Below are positions 37,811 through 59,200 of a stretch of 64,000 nt of DNA, piece by piece. The notes under the pieces are model-generated. The model was not told the DNA's origin, searched no databases, and saw only the letters and a program-made list of their open reading frames with translations. Position numbers and translations under genes: made by a program. Location of the stretch: contig NC_018391.1 of NCBI RefSeq assembly GCF_000208865.1, positions 1,364,001 to 1,428,000 on the forward strand, written 5' to 3'. The DNA comes from Neospora caninum Liverpool (taxonomy: Eukaryota; Apicomplexa; Conoidasida; Eucoccidiorida; Sarcocystidae). Each line of letters begins with the position of its first letter. The stretch's first letter is position 1.

Positions 37811-40800
37811 CTTTTCGCCCAAAGGGAAGACGCTGTGCCTCGCGAAATCGAAAAAGGGATAAGTTTGTAACGGTCGATTCTCGTGCGTGAACCACGCTGT
37901 TCATATACACGGAGAGACAGCGGAAAAGACACGGAAAGACAGATACAGACAGATAAAAGGAAAGATACGAGGGAGATACAGCTGTGTGGACAGAGGCCGA
38001 TCGGTCGGGGTACAGTTTGGTGGTTGTGGATATGAGGAGCGACACGAGAAGAGCGAAAGGCGAGAGCGAAGCGTTAGGGAAGGGCGGGGGGGAGGGGGGG
38101 GTAGGGCGCGCGGACACGCTTCGAAGTGAAGGAAGAGAGAGGGACGGTTGGGGAAAGAGGAGAAGTGTCTCTTTTGGGAGCAGAGGACGCGAGGATAGAC
38201 AGGCGCGGAGCACGGCGACAGGAAAGACACACCAAGACAGAAGGCGAAAAAAGGGAAACGACGACGAGCGGGAAACTGCACTGCGGGGCGCCCGCGGGAC
38301 GGGCGTAGCTTTGGCCGCACGTCCCCAGTCCCCGCCAGGTGAGTCCTCTGTAGACGACTCTCTCGCGGCCTCGCTGTTTGCGGAAAGAAGCGAGTTCAAA
38401 AGAGGTGAGTACCTGCGTACGGCGGCGATAAATCTTTCGGACAGAACCGGTTTCGTGCCTAAGAAGAAGAGCTGTCGAAGCCGCCGGCAGCCATGGAAAA
38501 ACGACGTTGCCAGGCTGCGCGCTGAAGCGAAATCCTTTCTGTGCAGTGTTCCCGAGAGAAAAAGGACGGGAAAAAGGGCTTCTCGTGCCTCGAAGTCTAC
38601 AGAAAGCTTCTCGAAGCTCTGCTCGAGACTGTGGTTCCCGGCGCGCACGAGGCACGGTAGAGCGTGGACGCCGTCGAGTCCGGAAAGCACGAAAAGGAGG
38701 GGATTGTCTGGGCTGTTCAAAATTTTACTTTAAGCGAGAGTCAGGTGGATGGAAGCAAGCAGATGACGAAGCACGGACCGCGAGAGAGAAGCCGAGACAG
38801 CCCGACAGACAAAACGCGACAAGTCTGTTTATCTAGCCAACCCTCAGCAGCGCGCTGTACCGACACACTCGACCGGCGAATTCGCGCTGTTTCCGCGAGA
38901 CACGGAAGGCGTTTTTTTCGCCAGTTCCTGGATTTGCCTCTGCTTTCTTGAGCGGACAGCGAGCAAGCTGAGAAGGGAAGACGGAAAGCAGTGGATTTTT
39001 CGTGACAGAACGAGAAAGTGTTTGCGAGAAAACTCGCCGTTTTCCGCGCGGTGACAAGTAACAGACGGCTTCGAGAACGCGACTTTCCCGCCTCAAAAGT
39101 GGGGGGGAAACACGGAAAAGGGCTCAACCATAGAAATCATTGAAGGTCTCTGCGTTCCTCATCCAGATTTTTCGCAGCGAACGAGATCACCCTCTTTTTA
39201 TCGAAAAGCAGTCCTCTTGTTTGACACGGTTGCGCAGGCTCTCAGCACGCCGCTCCCACGCATCAGCGGCCTCACCCGTGTGCCAAAATCACACCCGGAA
39301 AAAAGCGAGAATGACACTCTTCAAGTCGCGAGAGTGGACGCGGAAGGAAGGAACCTGTTTGCGTGCACTCAGGCCAGCTGTCCTCGCCCCGACTCAGAGG
39401 GAAAAAACAGGAGAGAGACCACCTCAGCGGGCCGTTGACAATAACAGTAAAATCACTCCTGGTTTCCTTGCCAGAAAAACGTTTTTATACTTCAGGCGGT
39501 CACCCCTGGCTGTTGATTAGCAGTGCCGACAGGCGTGAAAAGGAGGGGAACAGCGTCCGAGAAAGGGAGTTTGCGCAGGAAACACGACGGTTGCTGTCCG
39601 CGGAGCTTGCCTCGAGAAATATAGGGGCAGAACCCGCAAGACAGGCAACCGAATTCTCACGCGGTTTGCGTTTCTGTGACTTCCCAGTAGACTTCCGTGC
39701 TGCCCTTGGGGTTTTCTTCCATTTCCTTGGGGAGGCACAACGGGAGGCTCTTAGTAGCAGCGCAGATACTGCGGACTACACGATGCGTACACGCTGTCGT
39801 TACGCACTTCCATGTGTCTATTTCTCTTGGAAGAAGACAAGCGCTCCACGAACATGAACCCAGGCAACACCCCCATGCACTTCAGCCGAAGGAAAAACCT
39901 CGGTTCGAAGCGAAATCTCCTTGGATGCCGATTTCGCAAAACTGAACGTGCCCTCGCTCGAGCCGACACGACCCTGTGTCGACGCGCTCTGTAAGTACAC
40001 CTGCAGGCCGCCCGCCGGCCTTGTGAGAGAATCAGCAACGACGACACACTTCGCAGCTCTCCAGAAACACGGCGATTAGAGCGATCTGTCTTGTCGCACC
40101 TTCGTGTCTTCACGGAGACGGGAAGCTCGAAAAACAAGGGACAGAACACAAAAGTGACAACAGGTGCCCAAGCGCAGGCGAAAACGCACTGCATGCGAAG
40201 AAAGAGTGCCGTGTATCGTACCGCGGTTCTGCGCGCGGAAGCAAAAAGCTGATGCGTCGGTTTACGAAAAGGACAGGCAGAGGAAATGCAGATAGGATGC
40301 CTCTGCGGCACAGAGAGGCGGACTTCATACCCCCCGCCGCGGAACCTCGGCTCTTGCGACCAGATTTTCAGTGTGCTTTACTACTGGAGCAAAAATGTCT
40401 CTCCCGTGTTTTTCGGACGCCTTCTCCAGTCGTCTCGAGAGGGAGAGAAACCGACAAGTTTACGGGCGGCTTTTTCTTCCACGGTGTGCGTTTGGACGTG
40501 ACAGGGGCATCTTCTACGAGAAAAACCGGAACGGTAGAGCAGAGACGAGCCGGCGAGAAATTGCTCGCGCTTGCACAGAGAATTACACACTTCGCTCTTC
40601 CCCCCCAACCACTACAGACGGACAGGTCGAGGCAAAGGAAAAGAAAAAACTTGAAGTTTCTGTGTGCGATGAGCCTGCCACTGAGAAGACGCCTTCACAG
40701 ACCAGGCCCCAAGGAGTCGAAGATACGAAAGTCCACACATGCGATGATTCACACACGTTCAAAAGGAGGAAACGCGGGGTGTCTGACTGTTCGACAGAGA

Positions 40801-41479
40801 AACGGCCACAAAAGACGCGTGACAAACGAGAAGACCGCAAGGCGCGCGCGACTGGGACCTGGCGGCGGCGTTTGGGAAAAACACACCAGGAAAAAATTCG
40901 CGAAGCGCACGCTCTGGCCGGAGTTTTCTGTGTCCAGTGCATGCAAAAAGTAAAAAAACAAAGCTGCGCAGCGCGACACCCCATTCAATCTTTCTCCGTC
41001 GAAAGCCGGAGCACTCCCCCCGTGCTGGGGAAGGCGAACAACGACGCTCCTCGCGAAGGACGGTTTCCACTTCGTACACCTGCGGCACCCACTTTATTGG
41101 ACGCGCGTATGGAAACACAGAAGCATGGACGACTTCTCCAGATACATATCTACATCCATGCGAGCATATCTATACATACATGTATATATATATATATATC
41201 TATGTGTATATATGTAAGTATGTGTCAAGTTTCTGATTGCGTTTTGGGAGTTTTCCGACTCGCTCGCGCCACTGACTGGCACCTGGCATCCGCGTGGCGA
41301 GGTGAACGCGTGTATGTTTTTGGCTCTGGTAAAGTCGCCTCCTTGAGTGCCGCGTCGACGCAGGCTTTTCTTTTTTTTCACGAGGCGCCGAACTCGCGGG
41401 TGCCGACACTTTAGCCGTGTGTGAAAGCGCTCTTTTTTCTATATCTGGAAAGTTCCGTTCGGGGTCTGTCTCTCGCTCC
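37811..41479. other. Spacer between the kinesin-13 3' end and the MIU/UIM 5' end
   Basis: Both flanking genes are on the minus strand, so this 3.7 kb holds the kinesin 3' UTR and the promoter and leader of the MIU/UIM gene. The part next to the MIU/UIM start (37880-38330) is strongly purine-rich on the plus strand. Long open frames (plus 40371-41414; minus 37758-38720) have non-ATG starts, run through microsatellite sequence or pyrimidine tracts, and show no domain. I do not call a gene here. Confidence 0.5.
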
Positions 41480-50161
<8,682 letters not shown>

Positions 50162-52850
50162 CTGTGGACGAGACAGCACGCAGACAGCGAAAGAGATACA
50201 GTGAACAGCTGCGCGCCTCGAAAACGTAGGGATGGTGAGAGACGGGAAGCGTAAAAAATGTGGAAAGTGGAAGCGGCGTGCGAGAGTCGCGGTACCCCCG
50301 AGGAAGGAGGCTGGCCGGCCAGGCTAGGTCGGCTAAAAAGAGAAACGGTCGAGAGTCGCGGGGACACGCCGGAGCGCGGCGAAGCGTGCGTGGGGAAGGA
50401 CGAGAAAGAAACGATTGATTTGGAAAAGGAAGAAACGTCGCTTGCTGTCGACGCGGTTGCAAGTCGGAAGAAGAGACACCAAAGAGACCCGAGCCAGGCA
50501 GGCAGGACACGGCGTGTGGTGTGTCTACGCGGGGCGCCGCGTCGCCGAGCAGAAAACGGGAGACGGCCCCGGCTGTGAGCAAGATGCGACACACTGCAGC
50601 TACGGATCACACACAAGTGGAGGAGCCCCAGGAATCAGGCGACAGTCAAGTTCAGCGAGGACAGAGGCGCCGGAGAAATCCGCTTAAAAGGAGCGGAAGG
50701 ATTCACAGGTTCCCCCCGTTCCTTACATCGCTGGTGCCGGGACGCGGGCGACCTCCTAGACTCGCGCGGCACGCGCCGTCTGTGCCGGGGACACCCGGCA
50801 GCGCCGCGCCGGAGTCTCCTGGGGGGGAAGCGATCATGTTCCGCGGCGGGGGCGAGCCCAGGAGAGACAGCAGCTACGGGAGACAGGGGCGGAACGCAGG
50901 CGAGAAGGCCTGGAGGACGGGGGAGAGAGAGCGTGAAGACCCGCCCGAGCACAAAGTGCGATGCACCGGACACCGAGAGCGCAGGAGAGAAGGGAGGACA
51001 ACGCGGCAGCCGCGAGACTGCCCACGGGACAGTCTGGATGGGGGCGGGCGGTTCAGAGCCTGTGAAGGGAGACACGCAAGGTCGCGAACCTGCAGCTGAA
51101 GGGCTGGAGGCCGGTCTTCTGATCCCGCCGTGCTGGCCCGCACGGAACGAGAGGCTTCGCGCCTCGCTGAAGACGAGGGGGAACGGCAGGTGCGGAAAGT
51201 TCGCGGTTGCGAGTGAGAAGCGTGGAAACCGAAGTGTACCAGACGCACAGACAGGGCGGGGACGAAGAGGAGACGCGACGCAGCGGAGAGCACAGCCTCG
51301 GCGGTGCCCAGCGAGAGGAGGCTCGAGGAACCACGCGAGAGAGAGAGGCCAAGGTGAATTCCCGACTGGTTGCGCGGCTCTCTCTCCCGTTGTCTGGAGA
51401 GGTGGACGCGCGAGCGAGAATCTGGGAAAGAGCGAGGGGAAAAGAAGGCGTTTCCGCGCTCCGTTTAAAGCGACAAGTTTCCCTCTGTTCTTGCCCCCGC
51501 ACTCGCAGGCTGCGGCGCAACCCGCGCCCGGAAGTCTCGTGGAAAGGAGGGGTGCTCGGGAGGTTACAAGGCAACCCCCCAAGGCGCGATCGAACCCTCT
51601 GACTCCCGTCTGGGAAAACAGACACCGGGAACCGGAGTGTTCGACGGATGCAGAAAGGAGAAGTGAGAAGGCAAGAAGAAGAGTTCGTCACGGGGCACGG
51701 CGGACGGGAACGGTTCAGCGTGGCAGGAAAGGCCCACTGGCGTTGCCAGGCGGCCTCGGCCGAAGGACGAAAGTGTGCAGTTGAGCGCGAGGAGACGAGT
51801 GGCGATTTCGTGGAGAAAAAGGGACGTAGCCGCGTTCATTGTCGGGCGTCCTGGAGCCTTTGCAAAGACCCGCAGCCTGACTGTACGGCGAGGAATGGCG
51901 CGCTCAGACGGGACAGGGTATCGAGCAAGGTTTGCTCATTCCTCAGAAATCATGTCTTCTCTCTGGGGATACCTGCGGTTCAGGCTGTTCTGCGACAGAG
52001 CTGTGACTGGGGTGCCGTTCTTCCATATCTGTGTTTGTCTTGACCCACGAACAACCGCCATTGTCCGGGTCACTTGCCGGTCGAGATATGTCGGTGAAAA
52101 GCGAGGACAGAGGCGCCCGTGGAGTGGCTGAAAAAGAGAACCAAAGGGAAGGAGAGACGAGAGGATGAACGGCAAAGAAACACCGGACGTTGGCCTGTTT
52201 CTCGAGTGCTCGAGAACGGACAAGCAATCGGAAAAGTGAAAAGCAGCAACGCTGTGCCGCGAGACTCGCGCAACACACCGCGGATCGGTGGAACAACGTG
52301 GTGGTGAAAGTTGCCGCGCAGCGATCGGCTCGACGTCGGGCAAGCAAATTACATGGCCCACGACATCTCGCTTTCACGTATCGTGTACGGGCCGACATAC
52401 CCGTGCAAGCATAAATATATATATATATATATATGTATATATACTGACTCACGTGTGCGTCGATGCGGTGGGCGCTGCTTCGCACTCGAAGTGGAAATCG
52501 GAGGAGGGTACCCGGAGGATATGCAGAAACCTGGCAGGCGGTATGGCACCGATGAATGGTACGGCGGAAACGAAAGGTTCATTGGAGCGGGTGAAACTCT
52601 GTGAGGCGCAAGGGTTCGAAGATGCGTCTTGCACCGTAAAATGATGGGCAAGAGGAAGCGGCACTCGCAGGCATTTCACTCGGCGCGGCTGTGCGCCCTC
52701 CCTCGGCCTCGTCCCGGGGTGCTCAGTCTCGTCTTTCGTTGTCTCAACGCAGCTACGCATCCGTCTTCACAGAGGTACAGATGTAAGGCGTGTGCGAGGA
52801 AAACGAGGACCGGAGGATACCGTTGACAGTGGGACCTCCGTACTCGTCGC
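50162..52850. other. Kinesin-13 5' region (unresolved first exon, leader, promoter)
   Basis: The first recognised kinesin exon begins at an acceptor (CCACAG|CAT at 50161), so at least one exon with the start codon lies here. The region is very GC-rich and open on both strands for hundreds of bases (for example plus 50933-51784 and minus 50635-51582), so open frames carry little information. No frame shows a domain. From about 52400 the sequence becomes lower in GC and includes a TA repeat. Confidence 0.5.
52412..52443. repeat. (AT)n microsatellite
   Basis: An AT run with one GT interruption lies upstream of the kinesin-13 gene. Confidence 0.85.
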
Positions 52851-54255
52851 TTCCCCTCCGCCTTTCACAAGCTAGCTTGCAAAAATCCCTCGCTCTCTCT
52901 CTCCAGTCTTTGCATTAGGAACTGTTCACGCTCATGGATTCAGTGTCCAGGACCACCACCTGGCGCGCAGTAACGACTCCACGATCATACTATATACCCA
53001 AATCATAACCCGTCCACTGACTACATTTCGAGTCATAAATTGTTGACGAATCAACATTCGGGTATTTAAGCCTCGAATCTCATGTTTGATATTCTGTACC
53101 AACCGATCTAAAATCGTGATGTCTTTTTGTTACGTGACGAGCGGAACCGCGATCCAGAATTGTGCAACTCAAAAACGTAGTTCAAGTCCATGTGTTTGTT
53201 CACGAGATTGCTCCGCTGTGGCTACCTGCTGTTTAGAGTCCACAGTTGTGCGGACGAGGCCTGGGCATGTCAAGTGGCAGTTTGGCGCCTAGAAAGGTAG
53301 ACATGCGGCAACTTTGTACCGGTGCTGTGACAGTCGAGTCTGGGGCCTCGCTGTCCGCTGGATTCCATGCAAGATATGAAGACGAATGACTGGAGGGGTA
53401 GTCGAAAACAGACATACCCACACGTGTGTACTGAGCACACAAACCCTCTCGGGGTCAGAGACGTCGCGGGGGAACGCCGCCTGTCCTGCCTGGTCTCCTC
53501 TCATCCACTGGAGTGTGAGAATCCCCGCCGCATAGTTGTTCTTGCGTCATGTACACCTCACAAGAGTGCTCTCGTCCTTACTTAGTCTCCGCGTCTTCTC
53601 CTTTCTAGCAGGCTAGTTGCAATGCACGCAAACACACCTGCACTCTTCTACCCGACACCCTCTATAGGTCAAACAGCTTTGCCTGCTGCAGACTACGAAG
53701 TGTTCCTTGTCTGCCAGTACGAACAGTCACTCGAAAAGACCGTATTCCTTGTAATGTGCTTGGCTGAAAATCAGGAAGCTAACTCCAGGACCTCCTCGGC
53801 TAGCCAGATGCAATAGCATGGAACGCTTGCAGACAACGTCTTAGACGCTGATGAGACGGTTCCGCCATAAATGACTCCCACAGCAAGAAGAAGCCACTGT
53901 CGCGTAATAGAAAGAAAAGGTGAGAGAGTGTGGGGCTGGTGCATTCTTTCATTGGTCATTACGAACTCCGCCAAGGCCGACGAGCGCTTCCTGAGTCGAA
54001 GGTGACGTGCATGGGCTACAGGAGACCGTAGGATATGTTCTTTTTTCCGGTATTTTCAGTAGCCTCCCCTTTTTAGCATGCTTTGATCCAGGCGGGTCGT
54101 CAGGCCTCGTGACACATAAACCGAGCGAATGCTGCCGCTTGCCTTGTGCTGCGTGGAAATAGCGACAGGTCGTTTCTTCCACAGTGGTTAGTGCTGCTAG
54201 TACTTGTCAAAACCTCTTCAGGTCTAACGCCGCGCTGTTATCTGACAAATTGGTT
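52851..54255. other. Lower-GC stretch upstream of the EGF-like pseudogene
   Basis: Base composition drops clearly compared with the GC-rich kinesin region on its left. It may contain the promoter and 5' exons of the broken EGF-like gene, including a signal-peptide exon. Short hydrophobic stretches occur (for example WLVLLVLVKTSS near 54185), but I could not connect any of them to the EGF-like exon in phase. An ATG-started 64-codon frame at 53622-53816 has no recognisable domain. Confidence 0.4.
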
Positions 54256-54257
54256 CA

Positions 54258-55047
54258 GAGGTCTGCCGCAACAATGGCTGTGGCGAGCTGAGATCCTACG
54301 TTCAATACTCGGTGATGGCCAGCGACAACCGCGAATGCTTATGCGCCACTGGTTTCAATATGAGGACTGTTAGCGGCAACCAGGAGTGTGTAGCGCCCCT
54401 GAAGAACAGCCTCCAATTCCTGAAGGTCCCGAAGACGCAATACAGCGGGAACAGAACGGTGGCAACACTGAGGGCGGTGAGGCTCAGGATAGTGGAAACA
54501 ACCCTGAGGAGGAGGATGTCGACGGTGGAAACAACCCTGAGGAGGAGGATGTTGCCAATGGAAACAACACCGAAGGGGGAGACAACGGCGAACAAGCACC
54601 CGTTGAGGAGGATACGACTTTTGACGAACCAATCCCTTCCACGCCGAAAGTCGATTTCATCGACACGTCCATCATCAGGTTACGGCAAGAAAGGCACCGA
54701 GGCACACCCAAATTAAGATCAGCGAGAGCTTCACCGTCTCGTTTGATCGCGCCGAAAAGACAGTCACCGTCGCCGGTAGATCGACATCTCACAATGGCAA
54801 AATGGCCGGTGTGCCGTCTCTGACTGGCGGCTTCGTGTGCCTCTTTTCCCCTGACGGAAATAATTTCGCTGTTCTGTACGATTACCAGCAAAAGAGCGGC
54901 GACTACGAAAGCGTTACCGTGAATGTGCCATTCGCTGAGTGCGGTTTTTGGACACGGTTAACATCGTCAAGAAGAGTGCTGACGCTTTGTTCGAGGGCCT
55001 GCGTGCCCTGGTGACGTCCGACTTGAAGAGAAGCAAGGCTGCATAAA
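54258..55047 (+). pseudogene. Broken EGF-like domain protein with acidic repeat linker
   Basis: Coding-like sequence continues across four segments in successively shifted frames. Segment 1 (from an acceptor-like TTCAG near 54258) has a Cys pattern of an EGF-like module: VCRNNGCGELRSY, RECLCATGF, then GNQECVAP. Segment 2 (about 54400-54700) is an acidic linker with near repeats of NNPEEEDV. Segment 3 (about 54700-54945) is beta-rich, with SESFTVSFDRAEKTVTV and FVCLFSPDGNNFAVLYDYQQ. Segment 4 ends with DTVNIVKKSADALFEGLRAL and a stop near 55047. Each change of frame is equivalent to one missing base and falls at a short homopolymer (C4 near 54395, A3 near 54712, T5 near 54947). This could be a decayed gene or base-calling undercounts. 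EGF modules are common in apicomplexan secreted and microneme proteins, but I do not recognise the family. The 5' end is unresolved. Confidence 0.6.
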
Positions 55048-56236
55048 CGGCTGTTGCAAAATGAAATGTTGTGACACCGATTGCCGCCGATCCTGGCCCA
55101 ACATCGCCATTGCGACGAAAAACGTACAGCCTGTCCTCAACCGACTAGCGGCCACGGCTGGGAGTGAGACCTCCGCTGTACTGAGACAGCGTCAGCTCTC
55201 GGTGTCTCCTCTAACACATCCCCAAACTGTCCAAAAATTTCATCGAAACAGGCAAGACACATATGCCTTGCGCACCACTACAGACTTTCATCGTTCGTTC
55301 AACTGCTTTGCTGGCGAATTTTAATGTGGCGTTGACGGCGGATAGCTCATGTGTCCGCAAGGGATTGGTACAACTCGACCGCTTCTGATACCCGTCGTGT
55401 TGGTGAAAAAAGGCGTTTTGCAGTGAGCAGTATTCTTGTACCCTGCAAGACCGTGAGTAGAAGATGGAATATGCTACGTGTATCGAACTCCACCTAGTAC
55501 GTTACCAGGTGTGGAAGCGAACCGAGTGTTAGCAGAGTATTTTGTTGCGCTTGTTATGGAGGCGCTGTTGAACACCCATTCAAGAGACCACGAAATCTCT
55601 TCGGAGGTCCTCTTATGGTCAGCGCGGCTCTTAGATACAGTTACACTAATAGGGAGATGCCGACATGCCACGATCTTGCAGCTGAGAAGGCGTAAACGTA
55701 ATTTGCTGAACCTAGTGCTCCAGGAGGGCGACGCGGCTTCTGGGTGGGGCTTTGAGATGCCCCGGAAACCACAGCCCTCGAACATGGAAGCGCTGTGCCA
55801 TTGCAAGCAGCTCTAGTCTCTATCGAAGATAGTTTTGCTGTCGACTTCTTCGGAGCTGATGGATGGCCGGCTGTCTCGGTTCTATTAGGATGCTGCTCTG
55901 TTTGTTCGCGTGGGTCACCGCATGCAACATCCGGTCAGTTGTTTGAGAAGGACGGATGGTATGAAACCTCATCCGGCGTAGCCCTCCCTTTCTACATAAG
56001 GAGCGGCGAGACAGGATAATGGACACGGGATCAGTCGGTAGAGTGCAGCTGCCGTGGTCCGGTTTGAAACTGACGGCAAATTAAATTTGGTACCGTGACC
56101 GCAAGAGCGCGAGAGAGAACGACTGAATAGATCTGGATCGGGAGCGGGGTCGTGGTATAGATCCTAACGAACCCTTGCAGAAGACGTCAATATGTATGAT
56201 TCAGGGTACACAATGTGATGGCGGCATCGATGTGCT
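55048..56236. other. Spacer downstream of the EGF-like pseudogene and of the dynein gene
   Basis: The stretch lies between two convergent genes and should include the dynein 3' UTR. Open frames at 55061-55324 and 55478-55816 (plus) show no domain, and the second begins with GTG. A tRNA-like fragment is noted at about 56028-56083. Confidence 0.45.
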
Positions 56237-59200
56237 TCAGTCTTCTACGGAACAGACCAGTGCCGTGCCGCGGAGGATCCACTTGCTGGGGTGCTGGTCT
56301 GTAGGCAAGTCGACGGCAGCGATGAAGTTTGTCGAGTGCCCTACAGGCAACAGCGCCGACACCACAAACAGTACGACACACGACGAGCGTGTTCGCCGCA
56401 CTTTTGATGGCACATCAAACAGGTTCCCATTCTAGTAACAAAACCGACAAATGACTTCGCTGGCCTGCGACAGTCTGCCGACGTACGCTAGTGATGGTTC
56501 TGTGCAGGCTTCTTGCCTCTGCTAAGTCGCCAATTCCAGGTGCCGAGAGAGTGGGTAGCACCTTCAGACATTGGTTGCCGGTATGGAAGGTGACCGACGA
56601 CTGGCGCATGTGTCCGTAGCCGCGAGCTCCTAACATCAAGTGTGACGAAGTCTGCGGACATTTGCTTAGAACTAGCCTGACCCTGCACACTGGTTCTGCG
56701 ATTCGCGACAACCAATGTCCCTCACCGGTTGACACGTGGTGTAGCGGCGGGCTACATGCTACCCCGTGTTCCTCCCTTTCAGCGTAGTACATGACAGTCG
56801 AATCAAGCAAAGGAAACAGATCATCCGTTTTTCAGTTGTCGACAAACACTGACAGTCTGAAATTTTAGCTCATCACTTACCTGTCGATGACAGGACACCC
56901 GCGCGGCGCATCGTCTTGTATACGGGGCAGCTATAGTCTGTATCTTGGAGAGCTGGGTGGACACCTGGCTGAAACAGAATCACCGGGAAAATGTCATGCA
57001 TGGCGCCCGGCAGCTGGTCGTCGATGACTTCCCTGTTGTAATTCCACCGCGCTCCGTCAATGTAGAGACCATAAACGTAGCACCCGTCCTCAAGCGTGTC
57101 GTCTGCGACTAGCTCTCTGCGTATCACAGGCACACATGAGTTGAAGAGACACAACATGGATCCAAATCTGGACAAAGCGGGGCTTCCATCTAGCGGGCTG
57201 ACCTTTAAAATACGCGCGAAAACGAGAACGCCTGCCACCGAAGACGTCCGTGGAAACCATGAAAGTGTCGGGGATCGACAGAAGAGGCCATCTTTCAGAC
57301 CATCTGGGCTTTGTAGACGTCAAGGGTTTTCCATGCAGCTAGCAACCGAAAAAGACTCTCTGTCGTCGCGCAGATTGGGCTGAGAAGCATGCCACGTCTG
57401 ACCAATAGAAAAGAGCAGGGACCTATATGGGCTGCTCCAGCTGAAAAACACGCGGACTGCGCAGTCTCACTCTAGTGTCAACTTTAGCACATATTTTGAA
57501 TCCTGCGGAAAAACGAGGGTGTCGGGTCGCAGGACTGAATCACACTTTTCTTCTGGGCAAGACCACTTTTTGGCTGAAGCAGTGGCGTGCCCGCCAGGAT
57601 GGAAGGCGTTTTTCGGGACCTTTTGAATGCAGCAGACGAAAAAACCGTTCGTTCGACTTACTCAGGATTGCATGTACTCATCACACGAAAAGTGAATCCA
57701 AGAGCGTCGATTGGGACCAGTGTCTTTCTGGCGTAGGTTTGCAGAACTGCGGTGAGGAAGCCCTGGGGAAAGAAGAAACCGGAGATCCAAAATGCCGCTG
57801 GAGGCTTCTCTGCTTCTGTCCATCGACGCAGCGCGTCAACCCGCTGCAGAAAGTCTTCGTACCAACTCCCCAGTGGCTTAAGCGACGGATAAGCCTGAGC
57901 TGTCCACTGCGGGGGGACCTGCACAGAGACGAGAGACAAAGGAGCGACGGCGGGAGAGAGACATTGGTACATCGTCGGGCCCATGCACGCGTGCGCGCAC
58001 ATGTGGAGACGACGAGTTTGTGTCCGCAAATGCATGTTGTCTTTTCGTCTGCGTCTAGATAGCTGTGCAGGAGCGGTTGACGTAGACACCACCAAAGTGT
58101 CGTACACCTAGGCGTCGCGACGGTGCGATGCGGGTGACGATAACCCCGGGCTCTCCCCTCTGGGTTAATCGAAATTACACCAAATGCATGCAGATCTGCG
58201 CATACGCGCGTAAGCAGGCACGTACACCCCCGAACGAGGAACGGGGAAGATTCAGTACAGCGCAGAGGGAAGCGTCGAACAAGATATGCAGCTGCCATCG
58301 ACACACGCGTCCCTGTCGTCGATCAGGCAGCATCGACCTCTTATTCCGAAGGGGGAAACAACAAAGGTTGAGTCTCTCGCTTTGCCATTCTTTTCCCCTT
58401 AGAGTCGCAAGCGCCCTCCTTGACGAAGACGAGATTGCCACCACGCAAAATTAGCGGAGGTAAAAACTCTAACCTCAACTGTGTCAAGCGTTCAGACTTG
58501 GCATGCGAACTGAGAGCTTTTCGAGCCGCGATGTTGGAAGAAATAAGTCAGAGGTGGGCAAGGAATACCTGTGCCTGTTCGTGGTAAGGTTACATCTGGA
58601 GAGCAAGAATCCACGTTAAAGCCGTTTTACGACTAACCTGATTGTTCAAGAAGGATGTGTGCATTTCATCCAGTTCTACTGTGAAAGACGTAAGGCCCTT
58701 GACCGCGAGCTCCAGCTGCTGGAGAGTCTCGCCCATGAGGGAGATGAGAGCGTTAAATCGCTCTGCTTCCTGAAACAAAAATGTCGCTGGAATAAGGATG
58801 GAAGACGAACAAGAAGGAACGAAAGACATGATCGAGAGAAATACAAATGTGTGAAGTCGGTCGAACACCGGAGACCATCTTTTTTGACAACTTCGTTAGT
58901 TCCCCTTTTATCCAGAACACAGTTTGGACCCATTTCGCAGAGATATCTCTCTATGTCGTTACATCTGCATATTTCTGTGGTTGTCTGGGGTAAGTGTACT
59001 ACATCTATCGATGTCTATCTATATTTCTTTCTAGGTATATATTGATATATATAAATATAGATATCTACCTGCACGCCTACGTCATCCAGCGTGGAGAAGG
59101 TTGTTGAGCGTTTTCTGCCCCTTTTCCAGGCACGCCGGTGTCCCAGCTGAAGCCTGGGAATTTCGAGGAGTGAAGAGGAGGATTCGGGGGCGGTCTGTTT

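Noticed and set aside
40371..41414. 347-codon plus-strand open frame
   Set aside because: It starts with TTG, runs through a CATATA microsatellite, has no domain, and lies in the spacer between two minus-strand genes.
50635..51784. Overlapping open frames of about 280 to 315 codons on both strands
   Set aside because: The region is so GC-rich that stops are rare by chance. No frame shows a domain or conserved pattern, and it is probably the kinesin 5' leader or promoter.
56028..56083. A functional tRNA gene
   Set aside because: D-arm and T-arm look-alikes are present, but the spacing leaves no room for a normal anticodon arm, so it is noted only as a fragment.
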